Of a stretch of 64,000 nt of DNA, positions 1 to 9,849 are shown in pieces. Numbering within the stretch: the first letter of the stretch is position 1; each line of letters begins with the position of its first letter. The notes under the pieces were generated by a model. The model worked only from the letters and a program-made list of their open reading frames with translations. It made no database searches and had not been told where the DNA came from. The DNA is from Poa pratensis. Taxonomy: Eukaryota > Streptophyta > Magnoliopsida > Poales > Poaceae. The DNA lies in NCBI GenBank assembly GCA_947311845.1, contig CAMZMU010000062.1:49292362-49356361 (forward strand), written 5' to 3'. A program made the translations under genes and the position numbers.

Positions 1-276
1 GACATGCTTAGTAGACGTACAAAAGCTTCAGTGGGTTTTATTCCGAAAGCTGAAACCATTGATCCACTTGACTTGTTTGCAGTCCTAGCTTCTCTCCTGC
101 ACGGCATCAATCATTCTTCCTTCCCATTGTATTGTAAGAACTAGAAGAGCTACTGCCTCGATGCTTATTTTTCCAGTTTCTTAAAGCTAAATCTGAGGTG
201 CTATGATGAACATACACCACAGTATAGTTTATTCTGAACGCTGAAGCAATTGGTTATCTTGAACTTGTTTGCAACC

Positions 277-2945
277 CTAGCTCCTCTTCTTCTTGGAGAG
301 CATGTTCTTGAACCAGTAGGCTGAGTCCTTGGGGTACCTCTTCAGAGTCTTGTAGTCCACGTAGACGATGCCGAAACGGGCAGTGTAGCCGAGTCTCCAC
401 TCGAAGTTGTCCAGCAGTGACCAAGCAAAGTACCCAACCACCCGGGCTCCATTGTCTATCGCCTTCTTGAGCCCGGTTATGTAGTCTCTGTAGTACCGGA
501 TCCTTACTGTGTCGTGCACACCATCAGCGATGCTGACGTTGCCGGGCTGGTCCATTCCTGTCAGAACATCGCATTGATCACTCAGTGTCCTTCTCATGTC
601 AGTGAGAACAATAGGTTGTGGTTTGCCTAATAATTATCATTTGAGTTCATGAGTACCGTTTTCAGAAAGGATCATCGTAGGATTTCTGTATCTTTCTTTA
701 ACATAGGTCACAGCCTTGTTCATTCCCCATGGTACAATGTAAAGCCAGTCGGAGTTTGCCTGCATAAACTCAACCAATTTAAAGTTACAAAACTCCTCAG
801 AGAAATTGCATTTCTCCATGTACAAGGTACTATTTGTATACTACATAGTATAAAATCAAGCACTGTACTTACACGAGATCCAATAGGCACACCATTTCGT
901 TCATCTGCAAAGACACATACGCATCATGAGGATCTGAGTAATCTGTGAAGTACTCCCTCCGTTCGGATTTAATTGATACACAATTTGTTACACACGGATG
1001 TATCTAGACATCAAACAAGTATAGATACATCCATATTTAAACAAAACCAAGTCAATTAATTTGGAACGGAGGGAGTATGTCGCAGAAGGATCTGGAGTGA
1101 AAGAGTCAGATCTCACAGGCAAATCCAACATGCCAATCATCCTGGTAACTGACCGGCGTCAGGTTCCAAGCCCCAGGGTCCTTCATGTAGTAAGAAGTGT
1201 ACTGGTTGATACCAACATAGTCAATGGAGCCTTTCACCATCCTGGACTCGTCGGCGCTGAAGGCTGGCAACCTGTGTGCGACAATCTTGAGCATTGAATC
1301 TGGGTAGCGACCATGGACAATGGGGTGAAGGAACTTGTAAGGTTATTAATAGTGTCAGTTTCCTTCCCTCCAAACAAAAATAGTGACAGACTGACAGTTG
1401 GTTGGTAGACCCTGTGTTGCAATCTGAACTTCAGTAGTAAAATTTGATCCTGGATGAAACAGGTTCAGGGTTTTACCATCCAAGGTGGAAGTCCCTTGCC
1501 CTCTCCGCTGCAGCTTGATCCGCATTGCTGTTGCTGAGAGGTTCATACCATACGAAATCCAATAGAATTCCAATCCTCCCCTTCTGCTGATGCTGTTAAA
1601 TACAATATACACAGCTCACATTCAGTCTTAGGCACCGCCATCGAATCTGTGGCTCTTCAAGTGAAAAACTGACTTGCAAGTTCTTCAGTCTTTACCTGAT
1701 ACTTCTTGCGGTATCTCTGCACCGCCACAGCATGAGAAAGGATGAGATGGTGCGCGACAAGGTACGGCTGTGTCCTGGAGTCGCCTCCTGCAGTACACTT
1801 AGTGCACCTTCCTGGTGCATGGATGCCATTGTCATACCCAGAGCCGCGACACACCTCGGCTCGTTGAAGGTAAACCAGTTCTTCACCCTGTCCCCAAACA
1901 CCTTGAAGCAGAAATCTGCATAGTCCGCAAACGCCCCCCTTTACACAAAAAAAAAAGGTAGCATCACAGACATGCTGAAATTCAACTTTGAAATGAGGAA
2001 ATCACACCGTCTGGAAATGCTTACACGATCTTTGGGCTCAGCCAGCCTAGGTACTGCCGATGGAGCGTCAGTGGGAGGTCATAGTGGTAGAGGTTTGCAT
2101 ATGGCGTGATGCCTAGTTCACCATGAAAGAGAAGGTTCATTAAATCAGAGGTCTGGACCCTTATGCCAAGAGGTTCTTGTGTAAGCGTAGAAAGGAAGTT
2201 CAGTTACCTTGCTGGAGCATGTAGTTTATGAGCCTGTTGTAGTAATCCACCCCTTCCTGGTTCACCTTCCCAGTCCCATCTACAATTTTACACACAGCTC
2301 AGCATAAAAACCCTTTGATCCAGGAATTTTGATTTCCGAATTAGCAAACTGTTGCAGCTAGAGGGATGAGGGCACAAACCTGGGAAAATCCTGGACCAAG
2401 AGATCGAGAACCGGTACGCGTCGAAACCCATGTTCTTCATTATGTCCACATCCTCCTACACCCCAAGAGACCCCTGTCAACTGAACACCAAGAAACACAA
2501 GAAAAAAACGTACCAGTCAGGATGATTGTTTCTTCAGTATACACACCTTGTACCTATGGTACTCATCGACCGTCACGTCGGCGGTGCCATTGCCGGCGAT
2601 GGTTCCTGTTCTCCCAACAAGAACACATTTACATCAGGCATATAGCAATAGCACCATCACAACTTCTCCATCAGAGGAGCACATGTAAGCCGGCCTGGAC
2701 GCAGTGAGTTTGGTCTTACCTGGAACCGCGATGAAGGCGTCCCAGATGCTCGGCCCTCGGCCTCCCTGCTTGGCCATGCCCTCCACCTGGTACGCGGACG
2801 CGGCGGTCCCGAAGACGAACCCCGGCGGGAAGCCCTGCCGGCTCAGCCCGCCGGCGTCCTGGATCTCCGGGTTGTCCCGCCCGTGGCATTGCAGCAGATG
2901 AGGAAGAGCGACTGCTAGTATGAGCAACAGCGCCGCGGACTTCAT
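277..2945 (-). CDS. GH1 beta-glucosidase, 11 exons, two frame lesions
   Basis: A family-1 glycosyl hydrolase, which cleaves beta-glucosides by a retaining mechanism and is normally secreted. Exons by GT/AG sites (minus strand): 2720-2945, 2547-2605, 2380-2455, 2208-2279, 2025-2112, 1696-1938, 1477-1592, 1117-1333, 873-904, 657-759, 277-557. Together they give about 503 residues, normal for the family. A signal peptide follows the ATG at 2945. The acid/base motif TFNEP lies in exon 6 and the nucleophile motif ILSENG ends exon 10. The C-terminus ends in KKKRS. Exon pattern and C-terminus resemble the rice Os3BGlu7/8 group (from memory). Two oddities: exon 6 lacks one G in a G run near 1837-1839, switching frame between 'CVAALG' and 'YDNG', and the exon 8 acceptor (1334) joins one base short of the expected G-TTC codon. 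A Stowaway MITE sits harmlessly in intron 8. Family certain; functionality doubtful. Confidence 0.88.
953..1075. mobile_element. Stowaway MITE in intron 8 of the beta-glucosidase gene
   Basis: Terminal inverted repeats CTCCCTCCGTTC and GAACGGAGGGAG are flanked by TA dinucleotides (951-952, 1076-1077). The element lies between exon 8 and exon 9 and leaves both splice sites intact. Tc1/mariner-type MITE. Confidence 0.93.
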
Positions 2946-3015
2946 GTCCGGCGTGAGCAGAGAGGAGGGAGCAGGAAGGGAGGGAGGAGACACGAGGCTT
3001 GCTATGCGTGCGGGG

Positions 3016-3025
3016 CTTTATAAAA
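3016..3025 (-). promoter_or_regulatory. TATA box of the beta-glucosidase gene
   Basis: On the minus strand the sequence reads TTTTATAAAG, about 75 bases upstream of the beta-glucosidase ATG at 2945. Position and sequence suit a plant TATA box with a short leader. Inferred from sequence only. Confidence 0.5.
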
Positions 3026-3319
3026 GGAGAATGGAGAGTACAGCCATCTGAGCTCTACTGATTGAGTGGTCGTCTTCACTCCCTTTTCCCCCTGTCATTC
3101 GGTTCAGTTTCGAACAAGAACAAGGTGGTCACGAGTGCAATCCGTATGCTAGTATATCTTAAATCTTAGTAGTACACGTACATAGGTTGTGGGTTTTTTC
3201 CCGGATACCTACCATTCACCGGAGTGTGAAAAACAAAACAGACTTACAAAGAAAGCTTTAGCACAAAATAACCTATTTTTGAAACCAATCCAAAACGATA
3301 GTTCGGGGCGCTATCCTTT

Positions 3320-3620
3320 ATACCATAACGCCTTGGTCTGGTGTGCTATGCCCCTACTGGCAACACCAGACCCACTCCAAAAAAGACTACAGAGAGTGGT
3401 AAAGCGTGCATCGTCGTGAAAATCCTACATCTCCGAGTGTAATGTTCTAGACTAGGGCATTATGCTCTTGAGGGTAGCGCCCCAGTCTAGAGCGGTACCC
3501 TCTGAGATATAGGATTTTTGCGACGACGTCTTGTTGAGTGCTCTATGGAGCTTACTTGGAGTGGACTCGCTGCTATAAACATAGCGCCCGAGGCGAGGCG
3601 CCAGCAATAGACACGGTTAG
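3320..3620. repeat. long imperfect foldback (inverted repeat)
   Basis: The sequence folds back on itself around position 3473. For example CGTCGTGAAAATCCTACATC (from about 3411) pairs with the reverse complement of the block at 3508-3529. The pairing extends outward imperfectly to about 3320 and 3620, giving arms near 150 bases. Many mismatches are C/T or G/A transitions, as expected from methylation-driven decay. It lies upstream of the beta-glucosidase gene. It could be an old MITE or a source of hairpin RNA; no terminal repeat family was recognised. Confidence 0.6.
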
Positions 3621-3805
3621 TTTCATTTTTTTTTTGAATATAGATCATTTTGTGCTGAATTGTATTGTTTTTCACTTCCAGAAACACTGAACCGTGGAAA
3701 ACTGCAAACATATACGGGCACGGCAACCAGTAGCAAGAGTGTAGAGCACGCACAACACTCACTCAATCGGATCATGCGTAATGTGTTTAGCTTTAGTGAT
3801 AGCTA

Positions 3806-3936
3806 CTCACTCAGTTCCAAATTACTTGACTCACATTTGTCCAAATATGAATATTTCTAAACACTAAACAAGTATATATGGATACATCCGTATTTAGATA
3901 AACGCAAGTCATCTACTTAGTTTGGAACGGAATGAG
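3806..3936. mobile_element. Stowaway-like MITE, diverged
   Basis: Imperfect terminal inverted repeats CTCACTCAGTTCCAAA and TTTGGAACGGAATGAG are flanked by TA (3804-3805, 3937-3938). The interior resembles the Stowaway at 953-1075, sharing the aatatttctaaac/acatccgtattta type of core. Older and more diverged than that copy. Confidence 0.8.
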
Positions 3937-4390
3937 TACTGAGTACGTATAGGGTACACCACAGATGGCCACATGCCTAATGTGTGACTCATTAGACTTA
4001 AACCACACTAGCCAACAATTTTGTTTGTTGGATAAGACAGGACTACTCACTAGGTCGTGGCCAGCATGGGCGCTCAGCCCTGGACCTTCTTTTCCCTTTT
4101 CGCTTCTCGGCGCTGCCTCGGGTCGCCGTGCAACCGGCGGTGGCCGAACGGATGCTGAGCTCGGCACGGTTGCTTATGACGTGCTCGTCCGTTTCGCCGA
4201 CGGGGAGATAGACTGCGATCGGCCGGGTTTTCTGTTGTCGATTTTGTCAGGTTTCGCGGCCATGCCAGGCAGCCAGAGCACCGACCGACGCTCGTGGACA
4301 AGTCTATCTCTCTGCCGGATCCGTTCGCTCGTGGATAAATCTTCGTTTCCTCCGATCGACAGCCGCATGTGCCGTGGGACAGGATCATGC

Positions 4391-5674
4391 TAAGCCTGGT
4401 CATAATTTGGTGTCAAACCGCCTAAACCAGCGGACCAACCCGCACCGCACCAGCAAAATGGTTTGTTCCGGGTTAGCTGGTTTCGGTTTCCAACCCGTGA
4501 ATAGAAAATTAGGAGACGGTTTGAGACGGTCTCTGACACGAGGAAACCATCGAAACCGTGACGACTTCTCCGAGCTGGGGCGGCGCACGACTTCCGGGAC
4601 ACAGCCTTCCGGGACGCCCTTGCCGTCGGCCCCGTCGGCGCGGCGCTCGCCAGGGCGCCCGCCGACCGCCTCGCCGCCGACCTCCTCGACCGCCCCATCA
4701 AATCGCTCGACGTCCCCAACGCCGACACGCCGTCTCCCTCGCGCTTGCCTAGCTCCGCGGGTCGCACCGCGCCGCCCTCACCGCCGCCTCCTGCCTCCTC
4801 CGCGACGGTGGCGGCGCGTCGCTGCTCCACCAGTTCGCGCGCGCTCGCCGGGCAATCGCCAGGCTGTTCCCGACGCCGCCGGCGCCGGCTCCAGGGGCGG
4901 CGCGCTGTCCTTCAGCGTGTCCTCCAAGAACTGGTTCGCGGGCGCGCGGCGGCGGAGTCGGAGACGGAGGCTGCAGCCGTGGCGTCTGTCAGCAAGGACT
5001 GAGGAGCGTGCCGAGGATGTCGTGGACTCGTGGAGCGCGCCGAGGCGCTGGCCGGTGCGTGCTGGGCGCTGGAGGACGGCCTCGCTTTGCTCGAGCGACA
5101 GGTGCGCGCCGTGTTCCACCGCGTCGTAGCCAGCCGATGCAAATTCAGTATCCCATCGGCGTCGGCGCGGCTCTCTGTTTCTGCAGACAACAAGTACGCG
5201 AGCAGAGCACTACGGCCCCGTCGATGCGTTGTCGGCGGCTCGGCTGGTGACGACGGATGAGCAGCGGTTTGAAGAACGGCAGGTACTTGCTGCTTGTAGT
5301 CGTACACGAACTCCAATCTGCGACGGCGTAGCGCTGCATCCGCGAGGGCGACCCGCGGCCGTGCTGGCTCCGGTGATCCAATCTGCTCGAGCAGCAAGTA
5401 TTTGAATACGTATACATGATGTCATCAATACGTCATAATGACATCACTGCATGAGATGTTTTATACTACGTGCGCGACGTTGCGGCCGTACGAAGCCCCC
5501 TGCGCCCTCCTCATCGGTTTCAAACCGTGTAAACCGTGAAACCAACCCGACACAAACCGTATACTTACGCCCTCTAACCGCGTGGAAACCAAACCAAACC
5601 AGCTGAGACCGGAACATTTGTGCCGGTTTGACAAACCAGCGAAACCCGCAACAAACCGTCGATGCACAGGCTTG
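4391..5674. mobile_element. non-autonomous hAT element carrying a host gene fragment (Pack-hAT)
   Basis: An exact 8-bp direct repeat GATCATGC flanks the element (4383-4390, 5675-5682), the TSD length of hAT transposons. The ends read TAAGCCTGGTCAT and, on the other strand, CAAGCCTGTGCAT, matching at 10 of 13 positions. Both subterminal regions are rich in short AAACCGT / AAACCAGC motifs, as is usual for hAT. No transposase is present. The GC-rich interior (about 4575-5180) resembles a plant ROH1/DUF793 gene and is annotated separately. Confidence 0.8.
4575..5180 (+). pseudogene. captured ROH1/DUF793-like gene fragment
   Basis: Reading across frames gives blocks typical of the plant ROH1/BPS1-like DUF793 family: FRDTAFRDALAVGP, then ADLLDRPIKSLDV, then LSFSVSSKNWFAGAR, and finally ALEDGLALLERQVRAVFHRV. 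The order matches the family (N-terminal helix block, 'RP-K-LDVCNA'-like block, 'SLSWSVSRSW'-like block, C-terminal 'LERQVREVFH' block). No single frame spans it. Frameshifts and missing segments, including most of the middle, make it a pseudogene. It sits wholly inside the hAT element and probably derives from a host gene elsewhere. Family assignment is by motif memory, not a search. Confidence 0.6.
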
Positions 5675-6058
5675 GATCATGCTTGGTCTTGTTTGTGCCC
5701 TGATTTACAAATTCAGTATGAAAAGTACAGTAGCTATCTCGGGAAAAAGTTGTACACATGTCAAGGCAAACTCTGGAGCAATCCGAATTGGCTGTTTGGC
5801 TCTACGCTAGGTTTTGGCTAACTGCAAAATGCAATCCGGGTGATCCGAGCTGACAGGGTTTGGTGAGCCGTAGTTCAAGTTCGACCGTACGTCGACGTCA
5901 TGGGAGTTACCAACCGGTGTGCATGCAAAAGAATTCAGGCTGGAGGCCTGAATGCCAATCTCGTCATGTGCATAACAAAGAACGAATGGACGTTTCTGGA
6001 ACACGAGAAGAATGCACATGGCCAACATCCATCCACCGGACCATTCGCAATTCTAGTA

Positions 6059-6181
6059 CTACCTCCGATCCATATTAGTGGGCACAACTTTGTCTAGATA
6101 CACATGTATCTAGTCTAAATACTTAACTAGATACATATGAATTTAGACAAAGCTATGCCCACTAATATGGATCGGAGGGAG
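6059..6181. mobile_element. Stowaway MITE
   Basis: Inverted ends CTACCTCCGATCCATATTAG and CTAATATGGATCGGAGGGAG are flanked by TA (6057-6058, 6182-6183). The interior is an internal inverted repeat rich in 'gtctagatacat' motifs. Confidence 0.9.
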
Positions 6182-6183
6182 TA

Positions 6184-6985
6184 TTATTTTTTAGAACAAC
6201 ATTAGTAATTCCATACCTTCGTTACAAATTTACGGTAGCCCTGTCTAATGTAACACGAGAATTGAAAGTGTAAGTGAAATGCAGAAACTCCAAATGGAGG
6301 ACGAACTCATAGGAGCAATTTGATCAAATTTTTATTAAAATTTTATTTCAAAGTTTCAAAAACTTCAGAAAAAAAGTGTGGATATAGTCAATGGTGTATA
6401 CTAAAGCCTGCAAAATAACCAATGCGGAATACTTTCTATTCTAGGCTGTAACTATGTTTTTTTTTAAACTACCTATAGCCCAAAAACATTTTCCCGCACT
6501 CTTAGAAAAGCTGTAGAAGACGAAACGTATACATGATGGAATATTGCATAGCCGCTTAGAGCGCACGGCCCATCTAATACCTTGTGTGAGAAAACAGCCT
6601 ATAACATTTGGGCCCAAGCTTCCAACAACAAATGGCTCCTCTCGCATGGGCTTTTACACAAGATTACTTGTCAGCTTTGTCTGAAAACAAAGCTAACATT
6701 GTCAACTTTTCAGCTTTTCCTCCAGGAAAAAAAAGGCAAAACAAAAAACTTTCGGCTTTCCCTAGACAAAAAAAAAAAAGGAAGAAGCTTGCAGAGTTGC
6801 AACCTACTAGGAATCTTTATTGACCTTAGCAGAAAACGACCATGGCACATACTGATCCTGCTGCTAATTGCTAAATCGTGCACGACTGAAGGCGGTCTGA
6901 AGCGAACTTTTCGTACACGAAGCAACTAATTAACGGCACCATCAGGTTTTAATTAATGCCGACGAGTCAGTCACTCCAGGTCTCA
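6184..6985. other. intergenic, no gene seen
   Basis: AT-rich sequence with poly(A)/poly(T) runs. The short open frames lack family motifs, and I see no gene or clear element boundary. Confidence 0.5.
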
Positions 6986-7276
6986 GAGCAAGTACAATAA
7001 GCTTATGTAAGCAGGTTATAAGGATTAAAATATTATTTGTTGGATGACATGGAGGAGAGAGAAGAGGAGAGAGAAGGGGAGTGAGCTCACATGCAAAAGT
7101 CAGCTGTAGCACGGGATGCTAGGCACTTTGTGAGAGTGGGATGTGGGCTACATCTTAATAAAGTAACTCATTTCTATATCTAACTATTGTACATGTTGGC
7201 TATATGGCTAGCTATAGATGACATGCCAATCTCTTATAGCCAGCTGTTGGCTGTACTATTGTACTTGTACTTGCTC
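6986..7276. mobile_element. Tourist-like (PIF/Harbinger) MITE
   Basis: Ends GAGCAAGTACAATAAG and CTATTGTACTTG...CTTGCTC form terminal inverted repeats. Both are bordered by the trinucleotide TCA (6983-6985, 7277-7279), a 3-bp TSD typical of Tourist elements. No coding sequence. Confidence 0.7.
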
Positions 7277-7289
7277 TCATGCACTAAAC

Positions 7290-7895
7290 TCCAATGCCTA
7301 CGTAAAAGATGTATTTGGCGAATAGGAGATGGCATTTGGGATGATCCCGGGATACCAACCAGTAATTCGAGAGGAGTAGTAACAGGTCGTGGTCAATTAC
7401 TATTTACTCATGTCAATGATTTGATAGACCCGACCACGGGACAGTGGGATGAGGAGTTGGTTCGTGAGAATTTCTGGAGGGTCGATGTTGATCGGATTAT
7501 GCAAATACCAGTCTCAGAATCAGTGGAAGACTTTGTCAGATGCTGTTGCAGGTATCTGACGTCGAGACGGCGGAGGCGCTGGCTCTCCAAAATGGTCTCT
7601 TATTTGGGCAGAATATGGGCTGCAATCGGCTAATTATCGACTCTGACAATCAAGCAGTGAACGAAGTAATGAACCAGGGAGGTTTCTCCATGAGTCCAGC
7701 AGCGGCGGTTTAAAACTATTGTGCGCAACTAGCAGCAGAATTCGTGAAAGCAACCTTCGTTTACTGTACTAGAGATTTGAATGGAGTGGCGGATGAACTA
7801 GCAAAGAAAGCAAGCAATTCTACTGGAAAAGCCTGTATCAGACTTATCCATTGTTGAGTAGTAATAAAGGTAGCGTTTCACTGTAAAAAAAAAAC
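7290..7895 (+). mobile_element. LINE (non-LTR) 3'-end fragment with RNase H-like domain
   Basis: The first part encodes the linker found after plant L1 reverse transcriptase (WDDPGIPTSNSRG, then THVNDLIDPTTGQWDEELV). After a frame change the plant-type RNase H domain follows (ETAEALALQNGLLFGQ, LIIDSDNQAVNEVMNQGGFS, and a final RDLNGVADELAKKAS) with a stop near 7857. A 3' tail and an A-run at about 7885-7894 end the copy. It is 5'-truncated and frameshifted. Family confident; exact ends approximate. Confidence 0.75.
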
Positions 7896-8336
7896 TCGAA
7901 TTACATGTAATGTAACCACTAACCACGGTTTGCTTCAAGACAAAGCGAATTACACAAAACCTGTGACGGAATCGCGGAGCATCTCGTGCACGTACGGCCT
8001 CGATCTGGTCCCTCAAGAAAACGACTTGTCCAGGAGTCAGGAGAGCACGGCAAGTCGGCAAGCAGGACGGGAGCGCCACGCAGATCCGGCCGTCGCCGTC
8101 GCCTCTTTCGGGATATCGCCGTCGCCGCCGTCCCCATCGGACGCAGAGCAGGACCCTATCATCGAACAAGTATTCTTTGTTTTAGCTAGCTCTCCGGCGT
8201 GCGTCACAGCTCAGTTCGTACGGCGGACGCAGACGAAACCATCGCCACCACGAGTCGCCGTCACGGAGCTCACCGGCCGTTTCACGTGTGTGTCCGACGG
8301 TGGTGAGACGGCGAGCTCGATCGCGCCACATTCCCG
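7896..8336. other. GC-rich stretch of unknown origin
   Basis: GC-rich sequence left of the MULE and continuous with 12389 onward once the MULE is removed. A minus-strand frame (about 7930-8160) contains CVALPSCLPTC and VFLRDQIEAVRARD, which I do not recognise. It could be a decayed first exon or a captured fragment. Confidence 0.3.
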
Positions 8337-8556
8337 GTGAGGTGAGGCAAAATTGACAAAACTGACCTATGTGGCGCAAAAAATTCACGAAATGACCTAT
8401 GTGCCAAAAAATTTCACTGAACTAACCTATTTTTGCCGCGCCATCCTCCGTGGCGCTGCATCCCATGCGGCCGCGCCGTGCGCCATGGCGCTGCCACCCT
8501 GCCAGCGTGGCGTAGTGGGCCCCCAGGCCGGTAAGTGCGGCGCCACGGCTTGTGGC

Positions 8557-8850
8557 AGCGCCGTGAGGATTGCGCGGCCTCCCGTGGAGCAGCGCCGTGG
8601 GCCGTGGCGCGGCATACCAGGCAACGCCGTCGTCGGGGGCGCTGCCAAGCAACAGAGAGAGGACTGAAGTGGCAGCGCCGTGATGGTTGGCGCGGCCTCC
8701 CGTGCAGCAGCGCCTTGGCCCGTGGCGCGGCCTACCAGGCAACGCCGTCGTCGGCGGCGCTGCCAAGCAACAGAGAGAGGACTGGAAGTGGCAGCGCCTT
8801 GGCCCGTGGCGCGGCCTACCAGGAAGTGGCAGCTGCCAAGCAAAGAGGAC
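8557..8850. repeat. tandem subterminal repeats of the MULE
   Basis: About two and a half copies of a roughly 120-bp GC-rich unit containing GCGCGGCCTCCCGTG, GGCAACGCCGTCGTCGG and CAACAGAGAGAGGACTG. They abut the left TIR only, making the two sides asymmetric. Confidence 0.7.
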
Positions 8851-9095
8851 TGGAAGTGGCAGCTGAGGAAAGACAGGCAACAACAACAGATATCATAACA
8901 AAATTATGACCTCACCAATGACATCGAACTCACACAAATTACGAGGTTCATAGTGCAATGTAACAATGACGAGGTTCAAAGTGCCTTACAACAATGACAT
9001 CAAACTAACACAAATAAGGAGGTTCTTAGTGCATTACAACAACAAAGAGGTTCGACAGAACATAATGGGCCAGCTTATGAGAACATGACAACAAA

Positions 9096-9611
9096 TCACG
9101 GGCTTCGTTCATACTGAGTGAAGAAAGCTGGCTCCCCCTTCGCCAACTTCTTCGTAGCTTCTGCCATCACCTCTTCCTTGTCCCTCCACGCACGGGCGAG
9201 TTGTACCAACTCCTTGTCGAAGCCTTCACGGCGCTTCTTCATCGCTTCTTCTTTGGCTCTTTCCTCCCTTATGACTTCAGCTTCCTTTGCTATCTTGTCC
9301 AACATCCGCTCATTCTCATGCTTTCTCTTGTAGTACTTATCTATGTCGCGAATCCTCTGCTTCTCCTTCTCTATCTTGGCCAACCTTTCACGTTCTTTTG
9401 CCTCCTCTTCACGCCGCTTGCGCTCCCTCACTCTCTTGTTCTGTTCCTCCCAAAATAAACGATCTTCCTCCGCTTCTTTCTCCTCTTGCTTCTTCCTCCG
9501 TTCATTCTTCTTCACCCTATCCACAGCCTCCTCCCACACTCCCGGACTCTCACGCTCCTCTTCATCGGCCCCCTCCCACGCCGCCTTCCCCTTGTTGGGT
9601 TGAGTTGACAT
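9096..9611 (-). CDS. MULE accessory ORF, highly charged coiled-coil protein
   Basis: From the ATG at 9611 (MSTQPNKGKAAWEGAD) the ORF runs about 171 codons to a stop at 9096. It is dominated by Glu/Lys/Arg in long amphipathic stretches (such as RERKRREEEAKERERLAKIE), a predicted continuous coiled coil. An acceptor-like 'ctttcag' just upstream suggests it may be a downstream exon rather than a separate gene. It sits downstream of the transposase within the same TIRs. I know no defined function; it may be the tail of the spliced transposase transcript or an accessory protein. Confidence 0.6.
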   Translation of the reverse strand: MSTQPNKGKAAWEGADEEERESPGVWEEAVDRVKKNERRKKQEEKEAEEDRLFWEEQNKRVRERKRREEEAKERERLAKIEKEKQRIRDIDKYYKRKHENERMLDKIAKEAEVIREERAKEEAMKKRREGFDKELVQLARAWRDKEEVMAEATKKLAKGEPAFFTQYERSP

Positions 9612-9849
9612 ACCTGAAAGAAAACTAGAAATGTTAGTGATAACAATATAGCAATACGAAAGCATAGCGGGTAAACACAATATAGCAATACTAGAAATGT
9701 TAGTAATGAAACGTACGGGTTCGGTCCATGTAGGTATCCTAAAATGCTAGTACGACGTCCACCACGCCCAGGACCGCGAGATGTAAGCCCTAAGTGGACG
9801 TGTCTCCGACCCCTCGGAGCCCTTGGGGCACTTGAAGCCCTTGATGCCC

